Assembly (NCBI GenBank): GCA_018697195.1
Contig: CM031858.1
Location: 82,847,410 to 82,911,409, forward strand
Reading direction: 5' to 3'
DNA length: 64,000 nucleotides
Origin: Certhia americana
Lineage: Eukaryota; Chordata; Aves; Passeriformes; Certhiidae
Shown here: positions 33,856 through 45,584 of the stretch, piece by piece
Layout of the letters: each line of letters begins with the position of its first letter
Position numbering within the stretch: the first letter of the stretch is position 1
Program-made: the position numbers and the translations under genes
The notes under the pieces: model-generated
The model's input: only the letters and a program-made list of their open reading frames with translations
The model's database searches: none
Told to the model about the DNA's origin: nothing

Positions 33856-34240
33856 ATCATAGAGATTTAGGCTGGAAGCTTCTCTTGTAGTCACCTGCTC
33901 CAAGCAGAGCTGGCTGCAAAGCTAGATTGGGTTGACCAAGGCCTCATTCTGGGCAGTTTTAAAAACTTCCAGGGATGGTGATTCTGTCACTCCTCTGGGC
34001 AATGTCTAAACCTGCTTTAGTAAAGATTTCTTTGCCACATTCAAAATGTCCCCAGCTCCTAGCTGTGGCTGCTGTTCCCCATCCTTTGAGAAGCTCTCCT
34101 GTGTTGATGGTGTCCCTTTTGAAACTGAATGGATGCAGGGACTGTCTTCGTTGTTCCCACACTCTGCATGTGTTATGATCACTAGCACAGGATAACTCTA
34201 TGTCTGTGATATCCTCAATCAGGTCCTCGTGCACTGCTCA
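33856..34240 (-). repeat. CR1 LINE, diverged 3' part
   Basis: Plus-strand anchors: 'gatcatagagatttaggctgg' (about 33856), 'cctgctccaagcagagctgg', 'aacttccagggatggtgattc' (about 33964), 'cactcctctgggcaatgtc' and a worn 'taaagatttctttgccac'. This is the reverse complement of the CR1 3' UTR and the end of ORF2. The frame at 33959-34234 (minus) is a leftover without the C-terminal motif. The high-coordinate boundary is uncertain by about 100 bp. Confidence 0.7.
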
Positions 34241-36476
34241 GAATCATGCCATTTAAGGAGGCTATATGGTCTATTGTTTTTTTGGAGGGGGCTAATGACC
34301 CTTAGTGTGCCTATGGCAATACACATTCAAAAACTTCAATCCTCTCTCCAAGTAATACAAGCCCACAGCTCTTAATATAGTTTCATTTCAAAGAAAAAGC
34401 ACTAATTCCTTAAAAGTGACCTTTCCCCCCACCTATTTTGAAAATGCAAGTATATTTATTGCTGTACTGGAGGTGGTAAGAGTATCTGAAGAGAAGGACA
34501 ACAGACCATATTTTAAATATCCAGAAATAAATAAGCTGGATCAATATACTGTAACAGATTGTTTTGCTCATTAGAAGGTAAAAATAAAAAGGAAACTTGT
34601 CAATCTACCAAAAATCTAGCCTTTCAATAAGGATATAATTGGAACAAGCTGTCAAAAACAACTTTGAAATTAAATTCACAGCAGCTGGTACTCAATACAT
34701 TTCATGACAGGTCATCAAAGATAAAAATTTACCTCTACATGTTGCTTCTCTCATCTCTGTCATATATTTCAAAATGTCCAGGATTTTTAAAGCAATATTA
34801 ACTATTTCATGTAAGAATAACACAAAAATTGTGCCTTTATCTTAATTGTAGGCTTTTTCTTTGCAGGAATATTTCACTGTAACGCTTGTTACTGTTAGTA
34901 TTAATCCTTTCCTAACCCATCCCTTACACCCTTGACTAGTCCTTAGTTTTGTTGTAGCTTTATCTCTCTAGCAGTAGATGATTTACTTCCTCCACTGTAA
35001 ATAATATATGGTTTAAAAATATTGCAATATTTTCTATCAATCAACAGACTGTGGAGACCTTCTTACGTGTGAATATTTCTTAGGCACCCAAACATTCAAA
35101 TCCAGAGGTATTTAAAAAGACAGAGGATATTATTAACAGTTAAATCTGATAAAGATCATTCACTGTGATTCTGCTCTGCAGCTCACTATTAAAAGAAACC
35201 CCAACTCACCTTTCTCATAATACCCTCATTGTAAAGTAACAATGAGTGATTATTTCTTTTCCACATCAAAAAGTCTCATTGATATTTTCTAACACCCCCC
35301 ACCAAAAAAAAAAAAAAAAAAATAGTATAAATCTCCCTAGGTGACTAGTTTCCTAATTCAAGATAATCCATACATTCAGACAAATCCTTGTCTCAAGTGT
35401 GATTTCTCTGCACTGCAAGGAGCTATCAGTGATGACTGTAAAGCAGAGTGTGACCTCTGACAGTGATTGCACATTCCTAGGCCAGTGCTTGGACTTGGGG
35501 AGCTGGAGTTATAGAATAAAGAAATCTTGCTCCCCATGGGTAGCTGCCATGCACCTGTTAGAAGGTTGCTAGAAATCCAGATGATTAGGATGATTAGTTG
35601 GTTTTCACAAATTCCACTCTTCTGTCATAAAGGTTGGTGAATGATTAAAACTTGGTGGTTACCTATTTTTATATTGATTGTGTTTTGTACCCATCTCCAC
35701 TTTGCTCTGCAACACCTTTACTGATTCTTTTTGTCATTTGCAAGAAACTATAGCAGTGAGGAGGATATGTTACAAAAGTAAAAGGATGAGAGGTAGCAGC
35801 TGCGGACTATGCTCGACCTCAAGAGATGACTTCTGGCAAAACTTTCCCTACAATTCTAGGGAAGTGTGTAAAACTATTTCAAAGACCAAGCTCAGGTCCA
35901 GGGCGCCAGACTGAGCATGCTGCAAGCTGTCACTCATAATAGTTGGGGTGGTATACTTTTAGGGTTGGCATGATGCTGCCTTACTTTAACTCCAGAAAAA
36001 CTTGACTGATTGCTCCTCTCACTGCTTCCCTGGTGTGTGAAAGGAAGAGAAGAAACGGGTAGGGTTGAAAAAACTTAATTACATGTGCACCCCTGCCCCC
36101 CCTGCACTCTTATTCTGTAGCCATCCCTAGGCATCAAGGTTCATAAGGGAAGGTGTAATCTCAAAGAATTACTGTAGACCTGTAAGCCTTCAGTAAAATA
36201 GAATTCTTTACTAGGGAACCGGGGTCCCACCGTTCAGAATGGTTTTAAGAGCAAAATAGCAAAACCACAGTACTTTTGGAAGTTAGAGATCAATACAGCA
36301 AATATAATCTTGTGAAGTCCCCACTTGAGCTGTCTTAGTAGCATTAGTTTCACTAATAAAGGATTCTGAATTGATTAAATTAGCATTTTAATTTTTTTTT
36401 CCAAATACAGAATAGTCAAGAATTAAGCAAACATTTTGTGTTTATCTTATGTTACAAGAATAAGGCTGCAGTTTAT
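34241..36476. other. Unassigned AT-rich sequence
   Basis: A run of 19 A lies at 35304-35322, preceded by a run of C. The 78-codon frame at 35678-35914 has no recognised domain. Confidence 0.45.
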
Positions 36477-36530
36477 GGAATCATGGAATCATTTAGGTTG
36501 GAAAGGACCTCTCAGATTGAGAAGTCCATG
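36477..36530 (-). repeat. CR1 LINE, short 3' end
   Basis: Only the very end of a CR1 survives, in reverse orientation: 'ggaatcatggaatcatttag' followed by 'gttggaaaggacctctcag'. The two 'ggaatcat' units are the complement of the CR1 tail octamers. At 54 bp it is among the shortest detectable CR1 truncations, with good sequence preservation. Confidence 0.8.
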
Positions 36531-38273
36531 ATTATCATAATTATCACATGATTCATCAAGCAGCTGGGTAACATTTTATGGTAAGGTCTCTTGCCTCAGT
36601 ATTGAAAGTGAAATATCTTTTTCAGAGAACAAGTGCAATATTTAAATTTGTCCAGTTTCAGTTTATTAAATCTCTGTGCAACAGAATAAGATTTCCGCTT
36701 AGTTTTCCCCATAAGTCTCTTTAGAGCATTTTGAAGACTGACTTAGATATACAAAATTAAATACAAAGCGGTGCTGTTTTGACCTGAAATCTTTGACCTG
36801 TGAGATAAAGTGACATTGTTTCTGCTTGAGGACCAGTTCAGCTAATTGCTGAGTGATGGCTGTGACACAGCTGGTACATGATTTTGTTCCCAAGGTAACT
36901 CTGCCATACAAAGTGATTCAGAATCAGTCATTTGTTTTATAGGGAGACAGCAGGTGTTACGTGCTGCACATGGGGAAAATAGGCTTTTTTCCTGAGAGGG
37001 TCATCCTTTTATTAAAATATCCTTTCATCTCCCTTTGTGATGTAGAAGGCACATTTTCAGTGTTATAGCTGAAAGGAACAATGTTTCCAATAGGAAGGAT
37101 ACTCAGGAATTTCTCGTTTGCTTAACATGAATTCCCTGAGACTAACATGAGCATAAAAAGTGGTAATAAAACTGCAAAGAAATACTTCTACATCTTCTCT
37201 TACCTTCAGCAAAACCATAAAGCCTTTCCCTGTGCCCCTCACCTAAAAACACTGGTTCACAACAACAGTCAATAGGCTCCTTTATATTCACAACACACAG
37301 CAGAGACCATCTCATTAAATAGCAACGTTTGGCAGTTAGGACTGAGTTCATCTCCCAGCAAAGTCTGATGGATTTCTGTGTTTACAGTCAGAGGTGCTGG
37401 ACTGCATTTGCAGTACTGAAATTGTTGCTGGGGAAAGCAAAAACTTCTACACAAGCAATTACATATGCCTTCTTGTTCTTGAGACAGCATCAGAAAAATA
37501 AAATGTAGAATTTGTTCCCCTCCCTCTGAGGGAAAGAAGAGTAATTTTTCACGTGTTCAAAAAAGAAACAATTTTAACAGAGACCTTAGCACCAGATCAG
37601 CATTTGTTAGGATAAAATGAAGAAGTACTACTATCTGCAATGCATTGAAGTATCTGTAAATCTGAATCAAGGACATGGGTATTGAATTGCTGATTGCTTT
37701 CTGTAGCTACACAAAACAGTCCTTGATTCCCATCAGGTTCTACCGGTTCTACCAGCAGGCAAAGCCATCAGAATCTGGCCTATTATTCCTAAGGAAAAAC
37801 AAAATTTTGAAGATGACACAAAAGAAGCATTTCTGAGTTTGGTGAAAAGTACATTTTTAAGAGCTGCACAAAAGGTACTCTCTCCATTATTTTCTAAATA
37901 TTTTTTTGGTTTTGTTTCTTTGATTAAGAATATCACAAAAGGTTTCTTCAATTATATCAAACCAAGATTTCTTAGCTAAGATCTGTGAAGAAAATCTGTG
38001 ATTGAATTCCAATAAATGGACTTTTCTATTAAACCTGGTTTCTTTTTAATCCAACCACAAACCAGCATTAACATAAATTCCTGTGTAAGACCCTGTCAGA
38101 TTAATTTAAAGCTATGGGAAATCCCTTTTCAGGTTTATTATCATTTTACAAGTTTAAAAATCAGTGATGTTTTCTGCTGTTGTTTTTCTTGAAAATATTT
38201 CTTATAATTTAAATAACTTCCTTGACATTATTTTTTTTTCTTGAAGGGACACCTTTCTTACTTGAAGGCAATG
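36531..38273. other. Unassigned AT-rich sequence
   Basis: No repeat or exon recognised. Minus frames at 36699-36911 and 37142-37490 are not supported. Confidence 0.45.
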
Positions 38274-38308
38274 TGTGGTGGGTTACCCTTGGCCAACAGC
38301 CAAGGTAC
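38274..38308 (+). mobile_element. Possible 5' end of another ERV LTR
   Basis: The start 'tgtggtgggttacccttgg' resembles the opening of a second avian ERVL-type LTR family, whose copies begin close to 'TGTGGTGGGTTGACCC'. A perfect 7-bp hairpin (CCTTGGC, 5-base loop, GCCAAGG at 38287-38305) is included, as expected for that family's start. The similarity stops after about 35 bp, so this is either a small fragment or coincidence. Confidence 0.35.
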
Positions 38309-40439
38309 TTTTTTGCAAAAAACCTACCTTAAATCAAAAGATTAAAGCATATACCTCTCATCTATTCTGGACAGTGTTGTATGTTCAATTACTTTTGTGA
38401 ATTTTTATCTTGCTTCAGTCACTTAGAGGCTGTCTTAGAATTGAATAGTTGTTTTCTAGGCTTTTTTTTTTTTTTTTTTTTTTTTTTGGTAGTGGTATTC
38501 TAGAACCTGAGTAATAGTTTGGTTATGCTGCAGAGCTGTCTGAAGATGCATTTTCATCTGTCTTTTGAACTTAGAACATGAAAGCCATAGCAAATCAAAA
38601 GGCAGGTAATTCATCTAAGAACGCTTTCTATGATAAATCAACAGCCTCAATAGAAAAATAAAATGATTTTTTGATTGAAAAAAGTAAGTGGTGGCTGACT
38701 TTGTTCTTATTGGGCTCATAATGCTGAGATGAAACCTCTGATTCTACAAAACCATTGCCTGAATTAAGCATATCAGTAATCAAATCAGGAGTTCAAAGTG
38801 CATTCTTTAAAAACAAGCCCTTCAGCACAGACTGAAACCTATTGAGCTGCTCACATTAGGGATGGCTTAAATAAATCTGTAGAGGTGTTCCTACATAAAT
38901 GAGGCCTGGTGCCAATGGAACTCTGATTGACTGAGGTTTGTGACCTCAGTGGAAGACAAAGCCTGTTACTATTGCACTTCTCCCCACAAAGCAGGCTAAG
39001 CTTTAAAAATAATGAAGATACAATTTGCAGTGCATTTTCATAGATCCTTATTTCCTATTTCTTGAAAAGGACAACATTTTAATTTAATTTACAGGTTCCA
39101 GAGTGTGTTGATTCCTGAAAGTGCAATTTTTTTATAGAAAAAGCAATTCTAGTGGCATAGAAGCACTGATACTGCTATTATAATCCCTTCAGAATCCCTG
39201 GTATAAGAAACACATTTTCTCAATGTGTCACCCACAAGAGATATCAATTCTCTGACTCTCCTGATTGCTTTAAGTACCATACTGCTATTTTGTGCTGCCT
39301 TTTTTGTCTTCAAATATATTGCATTACCTGTAGGTCCTAGTGTTAATTTCCATTGTTTTTCTACATTCAATTTTCCCCTCTCATATTTGCTTTTTTATTT
39401 CGAGTAAATCTCACCTGTCCCGATTCTGCATGTCAAGAGCCAGTGGTTCCAGTGATTTCTTAATCACTTCCCTCTGCCTATGCCCTTCTTTACTGATGTT
39501 GACAGGATGCTTGTGGGTATATTTAAAATAAATTTCTTTTAAAAAAATATTTTAAAATCCTCTCAGTCAAAATGTTTTTTGTCAAATATTTGTTCTTAAA
39601 AGAAGATGTATTTTCATTCCTTCCTAGAAAAGAATAACAAAGTCAAGCCCTTCTATTAGACATAGTAATAAATTAATGGCAATGTTACATGTTTCAGACA
39701 TCATAGATGCACATAATAGTTACTGTAGTAGTAGCAGTAGTATTCTCCTAAACAAGACAATGGACTTGAGAAATTGCTGTTCATGTGCAAGCAACTTGAG
39801 CCTTATATGTTTTTGTGCTTAGCTTATTTTTTCTTTCATTACTGCAACACATTTCTTTTTACAAAGCTGATGAAAATGAAATGTGGACAATTTTCTGTGA
39901 TGTGTTAAATCTTTTTAAAGACTGGTGACCAGATGTGCAAATGGTCATGGATGGCTATAAAAAGCAGGAATAAAAAAAGTGTGTCTGTCTGATCAGCTAT
40001 GTCGAAATTGAAATGCCATCACCCTAAGCAATGTCAATTGCATTATTTTGATCAGGCCATCACTACACCATCAGATTGAAAAAGGAATTACAGTATTTTC
40101 AATTAAATTGAATTTCCCTATATGCCTGCTGCAGACTCCTACTTTTTTCTTTTATTTAGTGCTTCTGCCTTCCTTGCTCCAAAACAAATATCTGATTTCA
40201 TGCTTGGGCCTTCATTTCACCCTTATCTCTTTCTCTGCTCTCTCCTTGTCATTGTTTAACAAAAAAAAAAAAAAAAAAAAAAAAAAAAGCCAAGCAAATC
40301 AATGCATTGATTTTCTGCAAAAGGCTGCGTTTCTACCTGATGTTTCAGATGCTTTTGAAATGAGAACTGAAGCACTTTACTTTTTCATGTAAATAAATTA
40401 TTTCAGTCTCTGATGGCCTTCACTGTAGGGCAAATCAAG
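38309..40439. other. Unassigned AT-rich sequence with long homopolymers
   Basis: A run of 26 T lies at 38462-38487 and a run of 28 A at 40261-40288. Neither has an AATAAA/TTTATT at the distance expected of a processed transcript tail. No exon recognised. Confidence 0.45.
40261..40288. repeat. Poly-A run (28 bases)
   Basis: An uninterrupted A28 homopolymer follows a pyrimidine-rich stretch. No target duplication or poly-A signal ties it to a retroposed copy. Confidence 0.95.
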
Positions 40440-40442
40440 CAG

Positions 40443-40480
40443 CTTATCCTTATCTGACCAGGGGATAAGGTTAGATAAGG
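40443..40480. promoter_or_regulatory. Cluster of GATA motifs
   Basis: Within 38 bp there are four GATA-type cores: 'cttatcc' (complement GGATAAG), 'ttatct' (complement AGATAA), 'ggataag' and 'agataag'. An imperfect inverted repeat (40446-40459 with 40479-40490) overlaps them. This is a motif match only. Confidence 0.2.
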
Positions 40481-40946
40481 TCATAAGGATATTCCTTGAG
40501 CTAGCAACCTCAGCTTTGTGGGTGCATCCCATCGGGTCACATGGACTTGCATCTGTTCAATTTCTTTACACATTCCCTAACTTAATAACTCAAATGATGG
40601 TGAAGTCTTTCTTGACCTGGACTCTTCCACTGCTCCCGGGGGCCTGGTGCCCTCCTGAAGGCTGGTCTTGCTGGCAAATCTGAGCCAAGACACACTGAGC
40701 ACTTGGTTCTTTCCTGACTTGCCCCATGTGCCCTGTTTTCCTACGTCACCTGTTTGTGGATGGTACATCAGTAGAAGCTCTCCGTGTTTTCCAACATGTC
40801 TCTTGCCAGATTCAACATTAGATGGGCTTTGTCTTTCCCAACCCCACCCTTGTGGGGTCAAACTGTGCCCCTTCTGGTTGATATCTCCCTGCTTCCACTT
40901 CTTGCACACTGTTTTTTTATGTGTGACTTCAGTCAGGAACTCCTTG

Positions 40947-40952
40947 TAATAT
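40947..40952. repeat. Target-site duplication, 5' copy (LTR B)
   Basis: 'taatat' before the LTR matches 'tattat' at 41258-41263 after it in five of six positions. Confidence 0.55.
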
Positions 40953-41257
40953 TGTCGCCCTGATTTTTGCATGTTTTTCATAGCCTTCTGATGTTTGCAT
41001 TTTTTTGTAGTTGAATTCTCATGCACTTTCATGTAAACAATAATTGCTTTGCATTCCTTTCTAGAGGAAGAAAGAATTAATGGACTTTTGGTTTGACCAG
41101 TGTGGATGGAGAGGTGGCAAATTCACCCTCCAATCCCTGGTCACCTTTGGAATGATATATATATTGAGGTCACACAATAAACTTTCTCTCTTTTGCTCTT
41201 TTCTCTGCAAAGAGAGTTGTCATGAGTGTGTGTGTTTACTTGTGTTGTATAGTGACA
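40953..41257 (+). mobile_element. Solo LTR copy B, nested in CR1
   Basis: A 305-bp element of the same family as 26768-27081. It starts 'tgtcgccctgattttt' and ends 'gttgtatagtgaca', giving TG..CA termini. A TATA-like run is at 41155-41165, AATAAA at 41176-41181, then a GT-rich U5-like end. The flanks are a near-perfect 6-bp duplication (40947-40952 and 41258-41263). Minus-strand CR1 ORF2 sequence lies on both sides, so this LTR inserted into an already present CR1. Its length is close to alpharetroviral LTRs, but the family is not named here. No viral genes remain. Confidence 0.78.
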
Positions 41258-41480
41258 TATTATGTTCCTGTTTTAGTCAGAAGCTACATGAAAGTTGCTG
41301 GCTACTTTTCCTTGAATTTCTGCACACCAGGATGAATTATTCCTGAGCTTGAAGCCAAGAGTTTTTATTCAGCAATTTGTCCTGTTCCCTTCTCTCACAA
41401 ACCTGAACTCCACCATCTCATGGTCATGGCAGTTAAGGCTGTCCCTGACCTCCAAATCGACAAGACTGTGAAGCTTTCAA
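41258..41480 (-). pseudogene. CR1 ORF2 remnant, endonuclease side
   Basis: Minus-strand translation gives 'DSLNCHDHEMVEFRFVREGN' (plus-strand about 41389-41447), matching the end of the CR1 endonuclease domain ('GSLGCSDHEMVEFxI'), whose DHE-containing motif is part of the catalytic fold. Downstream of it 'RKSSQQ' (about 41294) continues toward the linker and is broken off at 41258 by solo LTR copy B. In this copy the GCSDHEM block appears as NCHDHEM, and stop codons follow. Confidence 0.75.
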
Positions 41481-44400
41481 AAGCCTGAAAGGGTCTGATT
41501 GCTCCTCCTGTGGAAGAGAAAGATGTAAATGCTGGTACAAATGGCCCATACACAAGACAAGATTTTGCAATTATTGTAAAATCATGGTTTTACTTCTTTA
41601 TCAGTCTTGAGATGCTATCGCTTTTGGGCTGCGCTAAGTAGATACAATCTTCAAGAAGATTACAAGTTGTCTTTACTGCAGACAAGTGTTCTGGCTGCAT
41701 AATTAGAACCAAAAGATGATTTTCGTTTATGTACTTGCCATAAGATGTGCTAATATTTTGTTTTTCATTGTGCTGATAAGACGTGCTTGTGTGCATTAGT
41801 AAGAGCTACATTTCATTCTCCCTTGTTTGTGTTTATTTGACCGAGTTCAGAGTTCAGCTTTGAGACTTATTACTATTGCATTAAGAATGTTTTGCCCTGC
41901 AAGATACAATGACCGGTTCTATTACAAAATCATTGTGCCAAATCAAATTAGCAAAGATTTTTTGATGAATTAACCTTGTCACAGCATAATATATACACTG
42001 CACCTGCTGTTCTGCTTTAGAGCCAGACTTCAGCCCTCCTACAGTTAAGTCCTTGGTTGTTTTGCTGATCCCTTTCAGCTCACTTTTTCCTCCTTGTGTT
42101 CAGACGTCACTACCTCCAGATGTCCAAGATTTTCTGCCTCATTTATATGTATGATTTCCCTCTTCAGTTTGTTCTTTCATCATTCTCAGTACTCTCTTGT
42201 TGCAGAAGTCTGCAGCAGATGTTTGATTTTTTTGCTTGTACCTTGCCTTATCTCCAAGGAGGCTTGCAAATTCTGCTGCTCCAGACAGGAAGGCAAGGCT
42301 GATCATTGGAGTCCATGAATAACCAAAAAGGAAGGTTATTTAACAATCCAGCTGGGGAAATAGCATTAACAATTTTTATTTATGTGCTTAAGGGAATCTG
42401 ACCCCCAGGGTAGCATGAACCTCCATTTTGGCAAATGGAAAAGGGGTGTTCTGGTGTGGTGGGAATTCATGTTCCCTCCACTTCTGGCAGTTCCCTGTGA
42501 AGAAAAAGCGCAGGAGAAGGAAGAAGTTTGCCTTTGCTGTGTTTCCCTCCCTGTCTGGAGGGACCCAGTGTGACAGTGTGAGGAATACAGACTGTGAGCC
42601 AGTGTCAGGGTAAATTTTAAAACTCCAAAAGGGGTTCCAGGAAGACTAGAGACCTGAAAGGCTGATCCGATGTAACCAGTCGTGGCTGACCCCACTCTGC
42701 AAATCTTACCAAATATTTGGCTGTGGCACTGTACCCTGCCTCTGGGAACTAAGACCCTACAAAACCTTCTCTCATTCTCAGCTTCCATGGCCTTTAGCTA
42801 GAATCCTGGCCTGCAGCATCACAGGCTGCCTCTTTTGGGGCCATTCCTGAGTGGTCTGCTTTTCATGCTGGATTGGACACAGACCTCCTGCTTCACCACC
42901 ACCACCCGCAGCATCTGCCTTGAGAACAGAAGCAGGTATAAAGAGTATGCTTCTCCCTCTGGCTGGTAAGGCAAGGAAAAAGAAAAAAACTTGGACTTTT
43001 TGCTGGAATCAGATGCTTCATGATACCGGGCAGCATGGTGCTGTGCAAACACAGAGGTCTGCACTGTGAGCCATCTGTCATCTCTTCATCTGACAGCCTG
43101 ACTTGAAAACAAACCAAAGGATCAGTCACTGGAGAGCAGGCTTGCATGGCCAGCATCACTGTCAGATGGACTGCTGTCTTTCAAATATAAGGAAGATGGA
43201 TGCAGCTAGCACAGCAGGGCACACTCGCTTCCTGATAGGCATCAGCTCTGGAGCAATATTCATGTGGTGTTCAGAAAGCCCAGCTCCTCTTTCTGCTCCC
43301 AATGTCTCTCCTTCTCCAGGCACTGACACTGCCTGGCCAGAACAACCTGAGCAGAGGCCACTGGACCTGACATGACAAGGAGGTGAAAGGATAAGGGTGG
43401 TACCTCCTCTACCTGTCTGGGAAAGAAAAAAGACATCATGGCCTTAAATGGCAGGAGGAGAAATCTTTCAACAGTAACTATGGAAAAAAAAAAATCACTT
43501 TTTTTCACTGCCAGGATTTTGGCCTTCTCTTGAAGCACAGCATAATGCTCAGACTCTCCACTGGGATGCGATGTATTTCTGCATGAAGAACTCTGGTGTT
43601 GGTGCCCTAGGGAGGGCAGCCAGTGGCCACCACTGCACCCTTTGCTGGCCCATTCCTGGGTGTGCCCAGATACCAGCATTGAATAAACATACCCACAGCA
43701 AATGGGTACAACCCTCCCCCATTTCCTAGACACCCTCTGTTCTGTCATCCATGTAGTAAACATTCCTGCTCCCAAGATGTCTCCCTGACAGTGGAGCCCT
43801 GGACAGCATCCACCAGGTTTGCTCTGAGGTGGTGGGGGCAGTGCAGCCTGCACAGTGTGCTCAGTGACCATGAGCCATCGCTGACCGGCAATGCGCAGAC
43901 AGGGCTGCTCAAGAGCTGATGTGGGCACTGTATGGTGAAGTGGGAGGTGCTCCATTCCTTGAGGTGGAAAGGGGAACCTGCAGTGGAGCTGTGGCTAACA
44001 CTAGGTGTGGGCAGGGAGCTGTTGCTATGATCACTGCTTCACCCCACTGGTACTGTGCAAATCCAGCAGCATTTGTTGCTTTCCGGAGAACCTTTCTGAG
44101 GTCAGCATGTGTGATACTCCATCCTCTCCCAGGGCAGGAAAGTAGACTTTGAGTGCTGTGCCTACAAAGCTTGATCTTGTTTGGGAGATGCATGTACCTA
44201 ATCAAATTATTCTGTAATATTAGTGTACATGCATGAGGAGGGGGTGTGGGACCCTTGGTATGACATAGCTGGTTGCTATGCAGCTGTCTGCCTCTGCAGC
44301 TACTGCTTTTACTGCTGCAGTTGCTATAGGAGACTATCTGATGAAGTGATGAGAGATTTCTCCCCTCACTCTCCATGGCGTACTGCCCAGCTTTGTGTAC

Positions 44401-45584
44401 AGTGCATCCTATCCCTGCAAAAATCTATCCCTGTTTTCTTCCTTCTCCCCCCTCTGGAAACCATGGAAACCAAGCTGACTTGATGCTGCCATGGACAAAG
44501 AATAGAGAGGTGGCCCAGAGATGTGGCCCTTGTCAGCACCATCCCTTTGCCTGTAGGAAAGAGTTAAGGTTTTATTTAATCAGAGCTGAAACTCAATGAC
44601 TCTAATGTTTAATTTAAGATACTATTTACAAATATTCTTTGACATGTTACTAGTTTCTGTATACTCACTTCCCTCATATCAGTCATCCCTAGCCATGAAA
44701 GAAGAGTATGTAGACTGGGAACACTCAGATTCATTGCATTCCTTGAGGTTTTCAAGATGTTGTTTGTTAAATAGCCAGATGTTAGGCAGAGCCACACATA
44801 TATCTCCTGGTTGATCATTTGGCAGGGAGTTGCAATTCTGGTGCTTTCTGACTCACAGAATGATTTGTTGAGCTGAAACATTTTCAGGGTTGCAGATGGA
44901 TACACACAATTAGTTTTCCTGGTTGAAGTGAGGACCCTACATCTGCCTGGTCAAGAATAAAAGAATGCCCTGCAATCACTCACACTCAGGGGAACAGTGC
45001 AAGTCCCTATCATGCAGACCCTCTGGAGTGTATAGCCTCTTAATGGTAGCAGCCCTTTATGGCATCCTCAGCCTCTTTTTTTCCCTTCCAGCACATTAGG
45101 CCAGGAGGCCTAGCTGAAAAATGGGACACTGAAAGGGAGCCACTGCATTCCAGCCTAGGTCGCCAGTGATCAAAATCTCTGTATTATCAAAGAAATGGGA
45201 TTCATGCTGAGCTATACCAGGACATGGACTGCAATCTTGATCCTGTGTATGTCCTGTCTTAAACATTATATTTTTGCATTGCTGCTCATCTGTGTGTGGT
45301 TTATCTGTCCCAGCTGCTGCGTTAATTCTCTTCAAGTGGCAAGAGACACCACAGTTGAAATCCAAATCTTCTCCAAACCCTCAATCCTATGGGAGATCTT
45401 AACAAAGAGAGGCAATGGTTGCCATCTCCTTGGTGTAAACAGCTATCTGCTGTCCTTTGGCTATAATGAGAACTAAAAAGATCTTCCCCCTTGAGCTGAC
45501 ATTCTAGGAAGGAAGAAAAACAGGTCTTTCCCTTGTAGCAGAGAAAGGGCTAGGGCTCTGTTTTATGTGGCCCTAAGGGACAAC
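41481..45584. other. Unassigned, moderately GC-richer stretch
   Basis: No repeat family or exon recognised. The longest frame in the window lies here: 231 codons on the minus strand (43260-43955), starting at an ATG and followed upstream by a 155-codon frame in another phase (43909-44376). The predicted proteins show no domain, signal peptide or membrane segment I can name. The composition rises toward 45-50% GC, which lowers the number of stop codons by chance. Confidence 0.4.

Larger units (their letters stand above)
40440..40952 (-). pseudogene. CR1 ORF2 remnant, endonuclease-RT linker side
   Basis: Minus-strand translation shows the CR1 ORF2 segment between the endonuclease and reverse-transcriptase domains. 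Landmarks are 'EFLTEVTHKKTVCKKWKQG' (about 40885-40941; family pattern 'KELL..LKHKKEVYRxWKQG'), 'SKTSLQEG' (40652-40674; family 'GKTSLQES') and, after a frame change, 'PDGMHPQ' (40516-40536; family 'GPDGMHP'). The landmarks keep their family order and spacing. The high-coordinate side is cut exactly by solo LTR copy B, and the same ORF resumes at 41258. The minus frame of 151 codons at 40577-41032 is this remnant read into the LTR. Confidence 0.8.

Noticed and set aside
38462..38487. Poly-T run as a reverse-oriented retroposed tail.
   Set aside because: The sequence on the transcript side is not a recognisable cDNA and lacks a poly-A signal complement.
40261..40288. Poly-A run as the tail of a processed pseudogene.
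   Set aside because: No AATAAA upstream, no recognisable cDNA and no flanking duplication.
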